Shown in pieces: positions 17,512 to 26,465 of a stretch of 44,710 nucleotides of DNA; within the stretch, counting starts at the first letter, position 1; the number at the start of each line of letters is the position of its first letter. Origin of the DNA: Mycoplasmatota bacterium (lineage in GTDB: Bacteria; Bacillota_I; Bacilli_A; Izemoplasmatales; Hujiaoplasmataceae); assembly GCA_027859085.1 (NCBI GenBank), contig JAQIBJ010000086.1, positions 1 through 44,710 on the forward strand. Reading direction: 5' to 3'. The position numbers and the translations under genes are program-made. The notes under the pieces are model-generated. The model ran no database searches. It saw only the letters and a list, made by a program, of their open reading frames with translations, and had not been told where the DNA came from.

Positions 17512-19658
17512 TAGTTAAGTCCTTCAAATATTTTGCTTAAATCTTCAAAATCTATTAAAACTTCTCTTGGTTTGGTTCCTATATTCTCTGAAACAATACC
17601 AAATTTTTCTAAACTATTAACGATATTGGTGGCTCTATTAAAGCCAATGGCAAATTCTTGAGTGATTTTGTTTAATGAACATTTGCCTTCTTCTACAACA
17701 TAAACAGCAACATCTTTAAACAATTCATCTATTTCTTCAATGTCTGTTTGTGTTTTCGCTTCTAAAGTTAATTTTTGATGGGTAAATAAATAATCTGGCT
17801 CTGCTTGTTTTTTAATGAAGTCTGTAATTTTTTCGATTTCTTCAGGCGACAAATAAGCCCCTTGAATACGTCTAATCAGACCGTTTTCAGATAATAACAT
17901 ATCCCCTTGACCAAGTAGTTTTTCAGCACCCGTTTTGTCTAGCACAACACTTGAATCTGTTGATGAAGGCACTCTAAACGCAAATCTTGTTGAGATATTC
18001 GCTTTGATAGTTCCTTTTAAGATATCCGCAGATGGTCTTTGTGTTGCTAAAATAATATGGATACCAACAGCTCTTGATTTTTGAGTTAATTTTAATATGC
18101 TATCTTCAATTTCTGAACCACCACTTAATAATAAATCTGATGCTTCTTCAATCACAACAACAATTCTTGGCATTTTCTCAAAATTCGGATTGTTTGATCT
18201 TCTTTCGTAATAATCACTGACATTTATCGCTTTAAATTTCTTTAAAACATCATAACGTCGTTCCATTTCATTAACCATCCATTTTAACGATTCAATCGCC
18301 ACTCTGGTATCATCAATAATAGGGGTGATTAAATGTGGTAAATCACCAAATTGTTGTAAATCAACTTTCTTAGGGTCAATCAATAGTAATTTTAATTCAT
18401 CTGGTTTATTTCTTGAGATTAATGAAACAATCGTCGCAGAAATACTAACAGATTTACCGGATTGTGTTGAACCCGCAACCAAACCATGTGGCATAGTTTC
18501 AATGGATGTATAAACAGGCAATGCATCAATATCTAAACCAACCGCTAATAATAAAGGATCTTTAGATTCTTTATATTTAGGGTGATCAATGACATCACCA
18601 AAGAATACAGGTTTTCTTGTTTTATTAGGCACTTCAATACCCACAGTATTTTTACCTGGGATGGGTGCTTCTATTCTTAAAGATACAGCTGATAAATTCA
18701 TCTGTAAGTTATCGGTAATACCGGTAATTTTCTTTGTTGGTACACCTGAACCAAGTGAAACTTCATAACGTGTAACAGTTGGTCCAACAGTATAATTAGT
18801 GACTTTACCATCAATGCTAAATGCAAATAGAGTTTCATTAATGACTTCAGTGTTTTCTTTAACCCAACTTGGTTCAACTTTTTCAGTCTCTTTTGTTTTT
18901 TTGAATAATGTTAATGGCGGTAAAGTATAATCATCTAAACGATTATCTTCAGTTCCCATGACATCTTCAGGATGATATTCTTCATAGTTGATGTCTTGTT
19001 CAAATTCAATGTCATCAACATCCATTTTATCTGGTTCTTTTTTCTCGAACAATACGTCATCCATTGCTTCTTCTTCATCCTCTTCGAAGTCAACAACACT
19101 TTCTTCTTGGTTTTCTTCATTAGTGTCTATTAATAAGTCTTTTAAAACATCATCTTCTTCAACTTCTTTAGATGATTCTTCTTGATATTGTTGCTGACCT
19201 TCAAAGAACTCATCAACAGAGACTGAATTCACTTGTTTATGTTCATCAATAATTGATTGAGTATCAACATTATCTTCATCTCTTTTAGAATGTTTTTGAC
19301 TAACATCATCTGAAGTCAAACCTTCTTCACTATATAATTTAGGCATCGTGTCTTTATTGACAGAAATAAATTCATAGTAAGAATGACCGTATCTTTTTTT
19401 AGCTTCTTCTTTGGTTAAACGTTTATTGGTTCGGAAGACATCATATTTTTTATCTATATCTCCTGTTCCTTTACGATCACTATCCACACTCATAATATTT
19501 TTATTACTCACACCAGAAGGACTAATAAAATCTTGTCTCATACGTTTTTTATCTTCTATGGGTGTTATTTGTGGGATATAGAAAGGACGGTGGTCTTTGG
19601 TTCTAGATGTTTTAGGTATAATTATGTCATACCTAAATTTTTTCTTAAAAAATAACAT
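17511..19658 (-). CDS. ftsK: FtsK/SpoIIIE-type DNA translocase lacking the N-terminal membrane domain
   Basis: This hexameric DNA pump segregates chromosome ends at division. The 715-residue protein has a basic N-terminus with no membrane span and an acidic linker of about 110-240. The alpha/beta motor follows, with Walker A GSTQSGKS at 396-403 and Walker-B-like VVVIEEASDLLL at 500-511. A C-terminal gamma winged helix lies at about 640-705 (CSLNKITQEFAIGFNRATNI). The usual FtsK has four membrane spans, and Walker B is normally DE rather than EE. GGAGGAGG precedes the ATG. It directly follows a small membrane protein gene that may supply the anchor (inference). Confidence 0.93.
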   Translation of the reverse strand: MLFFKKKFRYDIIIPKTSRTKDHRPFYIPQITPIEDKKRMRQDFISPSGVSNKNIMSVDSDRKGTGDIDKKYDVFRTNKRLTKEEAKKRYGHSYYEFISVNKDTMPKLYSEEGLTSDDVSQKHSKRDEDNVDTQSIIDEHKQVNSVSVDEFFEGQQQYQEESSKEVEEDDVLKDLLIDTNEENQEESVVDFEEDEEEAMDDVLFEKKEPDKMDVDDIEFEQDINYEEYHPEDVMGTEDNRLDDYTLPPLTLFKKTKETEKVEPSWVKENTEVINETLFAFSIDGKVTNYTVGPTVTRYEVSLGSGVPTKKITGITDNLQMNLSAVSLRIEAPIPGKNTVGIEVPNKTRKPVFFGDVIDHPKYKESKDPLLLAVGLDIDALPVYTSIETMPHGLVAGSTQSGKSVSISATIVSLISRNKPDELKLLLIDPKKVDLQQFGDLPHLITPIIDDTRVAIESLKWMVNEMERRYDVLKKFKAINVSDYYERRSNNPNFEKMPRIVVVIEEASDLLLSGGSEIEDSILKLTQKSRAVGIHIILATQRPSADILKGTIKANISTRFAFRVPSSTDSSVVLDKTGAEKLLGQGDMLLSENGLIRRIQGAYLSPEEIEKITDFIKKQAEPDYLFTHQKLTLEAKTQTDIEEIDELFKDVAVYVVEEGKCSLNKITQEFAIGFNRATNIVNSLEKFGIVSENIGTKPREVLIDFEDLSKIFEGLN

Positions 19659-20414
19659 TTAGTCCTCCTCCGATTCAATAATTTCATCAAATTTTTGTTC
19701 TAAATCTTCTTCGGGTTTATCTTCTGCAAAACTTTTACTATAAATTTTATTTGTTTCTTCTCCAACAACAGCGATAATATATTTACAAATTTCTTTTGTT
19801 AATACTTCTGTTGTTGGTTTAATTGCTAGACGTCTAAACCAATATACTGGATTTGCGTAGTTCACAACGGCTCTTCCAATGTTAAACATTTTGGATACTT
19901 TGAACTTTCTATTCAGTTTCATCAGTTTAGAATTATCCAAAGCTTTTTTCATGTGTAACATATTGATTAAAGATGAAATACGGTAATTTTTAAAATGTTT
20001 TAAAACTTTACCATTGACCATATCTTCTATACGCTTGGTGATGTATCTGTTTAATTCTAATAATTCTTCAACAGTGATTTCGTAAATTGGATATTTAGAT
20101 TTCGGGAAATAATGTTCCGCAATTTCTTCAAGCAATTCATAACTTAAATCAGTAGCCACTTTAAAATATGCATTATCAGTTAATCTTACTGTTTCAAGTA
20201 ATTGATTTTGTTTGATTTCAATCAAATCATATACTTCATGATTTTCTAAAGGTAATTTATTTAAAATTCTTTTTCTGAATCGTTTTTTTTCATTTATGGT
20301 GGCAATCAATAAAAACATGAGAAATAACAAGATGAATCCAGTTAATACACCCAGTAAAAAGTTTAATATTGTTGTCAGATCCAATTGAATAATTAATGTA
20401 TGTATATTGAACAT
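19659..20414 (-). CDS. Membrane-anchored protein of unknown function upstream of ftsK
   Basis: This gene was not recognised. The 251-residue protein has one strong N-terminal membrane helix (about residues 14-40), immediately followed by the basic NEKKRFRKR, so the bulk should be cytoplasmic. The soluble part is mostly helical. It has a conserved-looking block NYANPVYWFRRLAIKPTTEV near residues 187-206 and an acidic end (EDLEQKFDEIIESEED). It is the first gene after the divergent promoter, and its stop abuts the ftsK ATG. Because that FtsK has no membrane domain, a role as its anchor or partner is possible but unproven. Confidence 0.8.
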   Translation of the reverse strand: MFNIHTLIIQLDLTTILNFLLGVLTGFILLFLMFLLIATINEKKRFRKRILNKLPLENHEVYDLIEIKQNQLLETVRLTDNAYFKVATDLSYELLEEIAEHYFPKSKYPIYEITVEELLELNRYITKRIEDMVNGKVLKHFKNYRISSLINMLHMKKALDNSKLMKLNRKFKVSKMFNIGRAVVNYANPVYWFRRLAIKPTTEVLTKEICKYIIAVVGEETNKIYSKSFAEDKPEEDLEQKFDEIIESEED

Positions 20415-20436
20415 TCTCCACCTCTTAACTACTTAA

Positions 20437-20465
20437 ATTATATCTTAAAAGCTGGTTTTAATCAA
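20437..20465 (-). promoter_or_regulatory. Promoter of the ftsK-lepB-rbgA-rnhB-gph-tsaC unit
   Basis: Minus-strand TTGATT (20460-20465) and TATAAT (20437-20442) are separated by 17 bases. The predicted start lies about 16 bases before the first ATG. It is arranged back to back with the plus-strand promoter at 20479. Confidence 0.8.
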
Positions 20466-20478
20466 TCCATATAAACAT

Positions 20479-20507
20479 TTGCATTATTAAAATCCTTGTG
20501 AGATAAT
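20479..20507 (+). promoter_or_regulatory. Promoter of the plus-strand HAD phosphatase gene
   Basis: TTGCAT (20479-20484), a 17-base spacer and GATAAT (20502-20507), with TGA just before the -10 box (extended -10). It drives the only clear plus-strand gene. Confidence 0.7.
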
Positions 20508-20541
20508 ATTGTTACCAAAAATAAAGGAGAAACAAAGACTT

Positions 20542-21384
20542 ATGACAAATAATAAACAATATTTAATTGTGCTAGACTTAGATGGTACGGTCTTGTATGA
20601 TTTTGACTCAATATCACAAACATTGTGCGGTTATATAAAAAAATTACAAAATGATGGCCACAAGGTTGTTATCGCAACAGGAAGACCTTATAGAAGTTCT
20701 AAATTCATTTATGATGCCTTTGGTTTAGACACTCCAATCATCAATTATAACGGATCATTAATCCAGCATCCAACAGATAAAAACTTTAAAACCATTGATA
20801 AACGCATTGATAGAAATATTATCTTCGACATTTTTAACAACAACAAAGACCTTATCCGTAATGCTTTTTCTGAATTAAATGATGATATATATCTTTTCAG
20901 AAAAGAAAAAGCCATCGAACCCTTATTACACGCAGATAATGCGACTAATTTAACCATCGGTGACTTCGAAACAACCATTCCAGATGATATCAATGGGATG
21001 ATTATCATTGGTAAACAAGGTACCGGAGAAGAAATAAAAGGTTATGTTGATGAAAAATTTAATGGAATCGTCAATGCCAGAATTTGGAACACGTCTGGAG
21101 AATATGATTCTATCTTAGAAATCTTCGCACCAAGTGTCAACAAAGGCAATGCCATTGAAATTGTTAGCCAGTACTTAGGGTTTACAAGAGATCAAATCAT
21201 CGCCATTGGTGATGGGCATAACGACATTGAATTGTTAAAGTATGCAGGACTTGGTGTGGCAATGAAAAACTCCCATCCTGAATTACTAAAAGTCGCAGAT
21301 AAAGTACTAGAACATACGAGTAGTGAAGACGCTGTGTTTAGATTTTTAAATGAATACTTAGATAACGAAAAGGATAACTTTTAA
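20542..21384 (+). CDS. Cof-type HAD-IIB phosphatase
   Basis: This is a haloacid-dehalogenase-fold phosphatase of the Cof subfamily, which usually acts on sugar phosphates, flavin or nucleotide phosphates. The 280-residue protein has motif I VLDLDGTVL near residue 8 and motif II IATGRPYRSS. A large C2 cap occupies the middle. Motif III/IV is IIAIGDGHNDIELLKYAG, followed by GVAMKNS. The ATG at 20542 is chosen because AAAGGAGA lies about 11 bases upstream and homology begins there. An earlier in-frame start at 20509 lies next to the promoter. The substrate is unknown. Confidence 0.92.
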   Translation: MTNNKQYLIVLDLDGTVLYDFDSISQTLCGYIKKLQNDGHKVVIATGRPYRSSKFIYDAFGLDTPIINYNGSLIQHPTDKNFKTIDKRIDRNIIFDIFNNNKDLIRNAFSELNDDIYLFRKEKAIEPLLHADNATNLTIGDFETTIPDDINGMIIIGKQGTGEEIKGYVDEKFNGIVNARIWNTSGEYDSILEIFAPSVNKGNAIEIVSQYLGFTRDQIIAIGDGHNDIELLKYAGLGVAMKNSHPELLKVADKVLEHTSSEDAVFRFLNEYLDNEKDNF

Positions 21385-21395
21385 AGTTATCCTTT
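21369..21395. terminator. Bidirectional terminator between the HAD gene and ffh
   Basis: A perfect 12-pair stem AAAGGATAACTT/AAGTTATCCTTT with loop TTA overlaps the HAD stop codon. It sits between two convergent genes, with T-rich tracts on each side, so it can serve both directions. Confidence 0.85.
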
Positions 21396-21400
21396 ATTCT

Positions 21401-22801
21401 TTAGAATCTGAATCCACCTTTTTTCTTCATCTTACTACGTCTTTCACTACGAGATTTTTTCGGTTCAAAGTTTCCTTGAGCCATTGATTGCAATGAGTCA
21501 GGATTCATACCTTGCATTCTTCTCATCATCGTTTGTTGTTTTTCTAACATTTGTACCAATTTATTGATTTCAGAATATGAACGACCAGACCCATTCGCAA
21601 TTCTATTTCTTCTAGAAGAAGAGCGATTAATTAATTCTGGTTTTTTTCTTTCATGTTCAGTCATTGAACCAACAATTGCTTCAATATATTCTAATTGTTT
21701 ATCATCAATTTTATCCATGTTACCAAGATTTTTCATCCCTGGCATCATTTTCATGATTCCTGAAAATTTACCCATTCTTTTAATCATCTTCATTTGTTTA
21801 AGAAGATCATTATAGTTAAATTTACCTGACATCATTTTTTCCATCATTGATAACGCTTCATCTTCATCAATTTCTTCGGTTGCCTTTTCAACAAGTGATA
21901 AGATATCACCCATACCCAAGATTCTTGAAGCCATACGTTCTGGATGGAAAACTTCGATGTCTTCTAATTTTTCACCAGTCCCAGCGAATTTGATTGGAAC
22001 ACCAGTAATTTTTCTAATAGATAAAGCAGCACCACCACGAGTATCACCATCTAGTTTGGTTAAAATACAACCGGTAATGCTTAAAGCTTTATTAAAACTT
22101 TCCGCAACATTAACGGCGTCTTGACCAGTCATGGCATCTACTGTTAAGAGCACTTCATCAGGTTTGGTTAATTTTTCAATGCGTTGAATTTCATCCATCA
22201 TTGATTCATCAATATGCAAACGACCAGCCGTATCAATGATGACTAAATCATAATCATTTTCTTTGGCATAAGCAAGCCCATTCTTAATAATAGTATCTGG
22301 TTCTATTAAACCCTCTTGATAAACTTCAATGTCTAATTGTTCACCAACAGTTTGTAACTGTTCAATGGCTGCTGGACGGTAAACATCTGCAGCTATTAAC
22401 ATTGGTTTTTTATTGTGTTTTTTTCTAATTAAATTTGCTAATTTACCAGCTGTAGTGGTTTTACCAGCACCTTGCAAACCAACCATTAATATGATTGATA
22501 ATCCATTATGTTTTAAATCTAATTCAACCGCTTCTTCTCCCATTAATTTTGTCAATTCATCATTAACAATCTTAACAACATGTTCTCCTGGTTTTAATCC
22601 CTTAAGAATTTTTTCACCATAAGCAAGTTTTTTCACATCGTCTGTAAACTCTTTAACTACTTTATAATTGACATCGGCTTCAAGTAATGAAAGACGAACC
22701 TCTCTCATCATTTCATCAATGTCTTTTTCAGTTAACTTAGATTTCCCAGTTAATCTTCTTAGCGCCATTTGAAAGCGTCCAGTTAAATCTTCAAATGCCA
22801 T
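21401..22801 (-). CDS. ffh: Signal recognition particle protein Ffh (SRP54)
   Basis: Ffh binds signal sequences and 4.5S RNA and targets ribosomes to FtsY. The 466-residue protein has an N domain, a GTPase G domain with GLQGAGKTTTAGKLA (G1), DVYRPAAIEQL, DTAGRLHIDE (G3) and TKLDGDTRGGAALS. A Met-rich M domain (MMPGM, MMRRMQGMNP) ends in a basic tail, SRSERRSKMKKKGG. It forms an operon with ylxM and ftsY, putting the targeting pathway under one promoter. Confidence 0.98.
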   Translation of the reverse strand: MAFEDLTGRFQMALRRLTGKSKLTEKDIDEMMREVRLSLLEADVNYKVVKEFTDDVKKLAYGEKILKGLKPGEHVVKIVNDELTKLMGEEAVELDLKHNGLSIILMVGLQGAGKTTTAGKLANLIRKKHNKKPMLIAADVYRPAAIEQLQTVGEQLDIEVYQEGLIEPDTIIKNGLAYAKENDYDLVIIDTAGRLHIDESMMDEIQRIEKLTKPDEVLLTVDAMTGQDAVNVAESFNKALSITGCILTKLDGDTRGGAALSIRKITGVPIKFAGTGEKLEDIEVFHPERMASRILGMGDILSLVEKATEEIDEDEALSMMEKMMSGKFNYNDLLKQMKMIKRMGKFSGIMKMMPGMKNLGNMDKIDDKQLEYIEAIVGSMTEHERKKPELINRSSSRRNRIANGSGRSYSEINKLVQMLEKQQTMMRRMQGMNPDSLQSMAQGNFEPKKSRSERRSKMKKKGGFRF

Positions 22802-22805
22802 AGTC

Positions 22806-23132
22806 TCACACCTTCTCTATTTTATTTATCTTTTCTTTAATGTTTTTAGGTATATCTTGATCTTTTAATAAATCATCTAATAAATCTTGCCTTTTAACTT
22901 GTTTCTTAAACAATTCTAATTTTTTTTCATAGGACTCTAAATAAGCTGTAATTTTTTTTGTTTGTAAATGAACAGCATTACGACTCACTTCCATGATGTC
23001 CGCAATTTCACTTAGTGAATAATCTTCTCTGAAGTAATACATAAAATATTGTCTTTGTTTTTCAGTTAATAATGATTGATATAAATCATATAGATTATTC
23101 AATCTTACTGTGTCTTCAATATTATAGCTCAT
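22806..23132 (-). CDS. ylxM: YlxM-family SRP-associated helix-turn-helix protein
   Basis: This is a small protein (108 residues) of the UPF0122 family that stimulates SRP GTPase activity in related Gram-positives. The N-terminal NNLYDLYQSLLTEKQRQYFM and the helix-turn-helix-like DYSLSEIADIMEVSRNAVH are diagnostic. It lies between ftsY and ffh, four bases from ffh, the classical position. Confidence 0.95.
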   Translation of the reverse strand: MSYNIEDTVRLNNLYDLYQSLLTEKQRQYFMYYFREDYSLSEIADIMEVSRNAVHLQTKKITAYLESYEKKLELFKKQVKRQDLLDDLLKDQDIPKNIKEKINKIEKV

Positions 23133-23141
23133 AGGTCACCT

Positions 23142-24113
23142 CTACTCAAAGAAATCTGAAAACAAACCATAGATATAATCTTCAATATCAAAGTATTCCA
23201 AGTCTGTTATTTTTTCTCCCATCCCAACAAAACTAATAGGGATGTTTAATTTATTTCTAATGGCTAAAACAATACCGCCTTTTGCTGTTCCATCTAACTT
23301 CGTTAAAACAACGCCTGTAATATTGGCCACTTCAGAAAAAATCTTAGCTTGACTTAAACCGTTTTGACCAGTTGTTGCATCTATCACCAAATAGGTTTCA
23401 TAAATATTACTTCCAGTTTCTCTTTCAATGATACGATTAATCTTTCCAAGTTCATTCATTAAGTTTTTCTTATTTTGTAAACGACCGGCCGTATCAATTA
23501 ACAAAACATCAATCTTATCATCTTTTGCTTTTTTAATAGCATCAAAGATAACACTAGCCGGATCTGATCCTGCTTCTTTAGCAACCACTTCACAACCAAC
23601 ACGCTCACCAAATATCTTTAATTGGTTAATAGCACCAGCTCTAAAGGTATCGCCCGCTGCCATCATTACTGATTTTCCTTCGCTTTTGATTTTATGAGCC
23701 AATTTACCAATGGTAGTGGTTTTACCCGTGCCATTAACACCGACAAATAAAATAACGGTTAAATCACCTTCATTATACCTTATGTTGGTATTAATCACTT
23801 CACCTTTTAAGTATAATTCAAACATTTTATCCACGATCACATTTTCTAAATCTTTAGGATCTGTGATGTTTTCTTTTTCAACTTCTTCTCTTAATTCTTC
23901 AATAAACTCAACAACGGTATCTACCCCAACATCTGCCATGATAAATATCTCTTCTAATTGAACATATAAATCTTCATCTATTGTTTTCGAATTTCTCAAT
24001 AAGTCTTTCAACGATGATAACGTGTTTTTCCTCGTTTTCATCATACCTATTTTATATTTTTCAGCTTTTTTACGTTTTTCTTTATTGGTAAATAATTTCT
24101 TAAAAAGGCCCAT
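23142..24113 (-). CDS. ftsY: Signal recognition particle receptor FtsY
   Basis: FtsY is the membrane-associated GTPase that docks SRP-ribosome complexes. The 323-residue protein begins with a short basic amphipathic helix (GLFKKLFTNKEKRKK). The NG domain follows, with GVNGTGKTTTIGKLAH (G1), GDTFRAGAINQL, DTAGRLQNK (G3) and TKLDGTAKGG. The usual acidic A domain is absent, as in many low-GC bacteria. The ATG at 24113 has GAGGT seven bases upstream. A GTG five codons earlier is less likely. Confidence 0.97.
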   Translation of the reverse strand: MGLFKKLFTNKEKRKKAEKYKIGMMKTRKNTLSSLKDLLRNSKTIDEDLYVQLEEIFIMADVGVDTVVEFIEELREEVEKENITDPKDLENVIVDKMFELYLKGEVINTNIRYNEGDLTVILFVGVNGTGKTTTIGKLAHKIKSEGKSVMMAAGDTFRAGAINQLKIFGERVGCEVVAKEAGSDPASVIFDAIKKAKDDKIDVLLIDTAGRLQNKKNLMNELGKINRIIERETGSNIYETYLVIDATTGQNGLSQAKIFSEVANITGVVLTKLDGTAKGGIVLAIRNKLNIPISFVGMGEKITDLEYFDIEDYIYGLFSDFFE

Positions 24114-24150
24114 ATAGATACCTCTCACTCTCTCTTAATAATCTTTAAAT

Positions 24151-24159
24151 AGTATATCA
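24151..24159 (-). promoter_or_regulatory. Promoter of ftsY-ylxM-ffh (extended -10)
   Basis: Minus-strand TGATATACT gives an extended -10 box between the topA terminator and ftsY. The -35 region (TTTAAG at 17 bases) is poor. Position after a strong terminator supports the call. Confidence 0.6.
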
Positions 24160-24193
24160 TAAAATACTTAAACCTTAAACTGTTAAGACAAGA

Positions 24194-24229
24194 AAAAAAC
24201 CCATCTTATTAAAGTAAGACGGATTTTTT
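24194..24229 (-). terminator. Intrinsic terminator after topA
   Basis: A 15-pair stem with two G-T wobbles (minus strand AAAAAATCCGTCTTA with TAAGATGGGTTTTTT) has a 6-base loop. The distal arm supplies the T run. It ends the topA transcript before the ftsY promoter. Confidence 0.92.
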
Positions 24230-24238
24230 AGGAAGGGT

Positions 24239-24284
24239 AAGTGTTCTCACACTTTTTCAGGGAAATTCAACTACATAAGTAGTT
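24239..24284 (-). other. Two hairpins in the topA 3' untranslated region
   Basis: Minus strand AACTAC-TTAT-GTAGTT (24269-24284) and AAGTGT-GAGA-ACACTT (24239-24254) are perfect 6-pair stems, the second closed by a GAGA tetraloop of the GNRA class. They sit between the topA stop and its terminator, giving a tail of about 110 bases with three hairpins. This could be a stability element or the precursor of a small RNA. No known family was recognised. Confidence 0.5.
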
Positions 24285-24300
24285 TAAATTATTTTAACAT

Positions 24301-26382
24301 TTAATTTTGATGATTTTGTGATTGCTTACAATTTTCTCCATCTATACAGAATATTTTTCCGTCTTTATCTTTCACAACCACATTATCACAATCTTTACAT
24401 TTTTCATTAACAACGTTATGTGGTGAAATATATTTACACTTTGGAAATCTTGAACACCCTAAAAATTGATTCCCTTTATTTTTACCAGATTTAGCCGTTC
24501 TTAAGACCAATGTCCCCTTATGACAATTCGGGCATTCAACTTCGGTATTATAAGCTTTTTCTTTTGAATTTTCATTCGGTTTAATATATTTACACTTAGG
24601 AAAATTAGAACACGCCTCAAATTTACCATATCTGCCTAGTCTATAAACCATTGCTGATCCACATTCAGGACACATTTCACCGGTTTTCTCTGGTTCAATT
24701 TTTTCCATTTTTTCTTTTGCTTTTTCAATTAGAGGCATAAAATAATCATAAAAATCTCTTAAGACTTTTAATTGTTCCTCATCACCATTTGCGATATCAT
24801 CTAATATTTCTTCCATTTTTCTTGAATAATCCGCACTGATAAACTCATCAAAGAATTTTTGTAATTTATCAATGGTTAATAGTCCTTGATCCGTTGGGAA
24901 GAATTTTCTTTCTTTGAATTCAACATATTGTCTTTTCATAATCGTAGAAATAGTACTTGCATAAGTCGATGGACGACCAATACCCAAATCTTCCATTTCT
25001 TTTATCAATCTAGATTCTGTGTAACGAATCGGTGGTTTGGTGAACAATTGCTTATCATAAACCTTATCAGCTTTAAGTTTATCACCTTCATTAAACTCGG
25101 AAAGGTCTAATTGAGGTTGATTAGTTCTATTGTCAATAGTTTCTAAAGCTTTTAAATAACCATCAAAGACTTGTTTAGAACTTGTCGTTTTAAACAATAA
25201 ATTTTCATTGTCTAAAATTAAAGTTGTCACTTCATTTTTAGATGCTTTCATTAAAGAGGCCAGTGTTTTATAGTAAATTAAACTGTATAATTTAAACTCT
25301 TGAGATGTTAATTTGGATTTTATAGATTTAGGTGTACGGTTAATATCTGTAGGTCTTATTGCTTCATGAGCATCTTGAACATTTTGTTTTTTCTTTGATT
25401 CTTTATAAAATCCCAAATACTCTTTTCCGTATTTATCTGATATAAAGCCTCTAGTTCGACTTACAAAACCTTCAGACAATCTTGTTGAGTCAGTTCTCAT
25501 ATACGTAATTAAACCAACAGTTTCATTGCCAATGTCTTTACCTTCATATAATTTTTGAGCAACTGACATAGTTTTACTAGAAGAATAACTATATCTAGAA
25601 GACGCTTGTTGCTGAAGACTAGATGTCGTCAATGCCTTATTAGGATTGTTTTTAATTATTCTTTTTGATAGCTCACTGACAGTAAATTCTTCAATCATTC
25701 TATCTAATAATGCTTTAGATTGATCATTTGTTGAAATTTTCGGTTTTTTACCATCTACTTTAAACAACTGAGCTTCAATATCTTTAAACATCGCATATAT
25801 TTCATAATATTCTTCAGGTACGAAAGCATCAATTTTTCTTTCTCTATCTACGATTAACTTTAAAGCCGCTGATTGAACACGACCAGCAGATCTTGATTTA
25901 ATTTTACTTTGAAGTAATTTAGATAATTTAAAACCAATGATTCGATCTAACATTCTTCTCGTCTCTTGAGAAGACACTAAATCCTCATTGATGTCTCTTG
26001 TATGATCAAAAGCATTTAAGATGGCTTCTTTCGTGATTTCATTAAACTCTACACGTCTAACCAATTGATCCTTTATTTTTAACGTTTCTCTAAGATGCCA
26101 AGAAATCGCTTCCCCTTCTCTATCCGGGTCAGTTGCTAAATAAAGTTCACTAGAATCTTTTAATGCTTTATTTAATTCTGTAACTATTTTTTTCTTACCT
26201 TTTAAAATTTCATAGGTTGGTTCGAAGTTATTATCTACATCGATACCCAAACCACCCTTACCTTTAGTAGCCAAATCACGAATATGTCCAACACTTGATA
26301 ATACCTCAAAATCTTTACCAAGGTATTGTGATATCGTTTTGGATTTAGCTGGTGATTCTACTATTACAAGTTTTTTTGCCAT
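24301..26382 (-). CDS. topA: DNA topoisomerase I
   Basis: This type IA topoisomerase relaxes negative supercoils. The 693-residue protein starts MAKKLVIVESPAKSKTI (Toprim domain; LATDPDREGEAISWHL carries the metal acidic residues). The active Tyr is in TVGLITYMRTDSTRLSEG, and the IGRPSTYA motif is intact. The C-terminal part has three zinc-ribbon repeats of Cys4 type, at about 575-690 (CPECGS, CPNCHKG, CKDCDN). Length is normal for Bacillota. It is monocistronic, with its own promoter and terminator. Confidence 0.98.
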   Translation of the reverse strand: MAKKLVIVESPAKSKTISQYLGKDFEVLSSVGHIRDLATKGKGGLGIDVDNNFEPTYEILKGKKKIVTELNKALKDSSELYLATDPDREGEAISWHLRETLKIKDQLVRRVEFNEITKEAILNAFDHTRDINEDLVSSQETRRMLDRIIGFKLSKLLQSKIKSRSAGRVQSAALKLIVDRERKIDAFVPEEYYEIYAMFKDIEAQLFKVDGKKPKISTNDQSKALLDRMIEEFTVSELSKRIIKNNPNKALTTSSLQQQASSRYSYSSSKTMSVAQKLYEGKDIGNETVGLITYMRTDSTRLSEGFVSRTRGFISDKYGKEYLGFYKESKKKQNVQDAHEAIRPTDINRTPKSIKSKLTSQEFKLYSLIYYKTLASLMKASKNEVTTLILDNENLLFKTTSSKQVFDGYLKALETIDNRTNQPQLDLSEFNEGDKLKADKVYDKQLFTKPPIRYTESRLIKEMEDLGIGRPSTYASTISTIMKRQYVEFKERKFFPTDQGLLTIDKLQKFFDEFISADYSRKMEEILDDIANGDEEQLKVLRDFYDYFMPLIEKAKEKMEKIEPEKTGEMCPECGSAMVYRLGRYGKFEACSNFPKCKYIKPNENSKEKAYNTEVECPNCHKGTLVLRTAKSGKNKGNQFLGCSRFPKCKYISPHNVVNEKCKDCDNVVVKDKDGKIFCIDGENCKQSQNHQN

Positions 26383-26401
26383 ACGCTACCTCACTTACTA
26401 T

Positions 26402-26431
26402 ATAATATAAAGACTTTTTTAAAAATGTCAA
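26402..26431 (-). promoter_or_regulatory. Promoter of topA
   Basis: Minus-strand TTGACA (26426-26431) is followed after 18 bases by TATTAT (26402-26407). TATATT at 16 bases is an alternative -10. The -35 box is perfect, and the start codon is about 20 bases further on. Confidence 0.75.
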
Positions 26432-26465
26432 ATGGTTTCTATTGAGAAAAACCAGAGAAAAAATG

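Noticed and set aside
18988-19185. Ser-rich plus-strand frame opposite ftsK
   Set aside because: Mirror of the acidic linker of FtsK; low complexity and no initiation signals.
24230-24300. 4.5S SRP RNA or a riboswitch before ftsY
   Set aside because: No SRP RNA apical motif is seen, and the hairpins precede a terminator and then the ftsY promoter, so they belong to the topA transcript.
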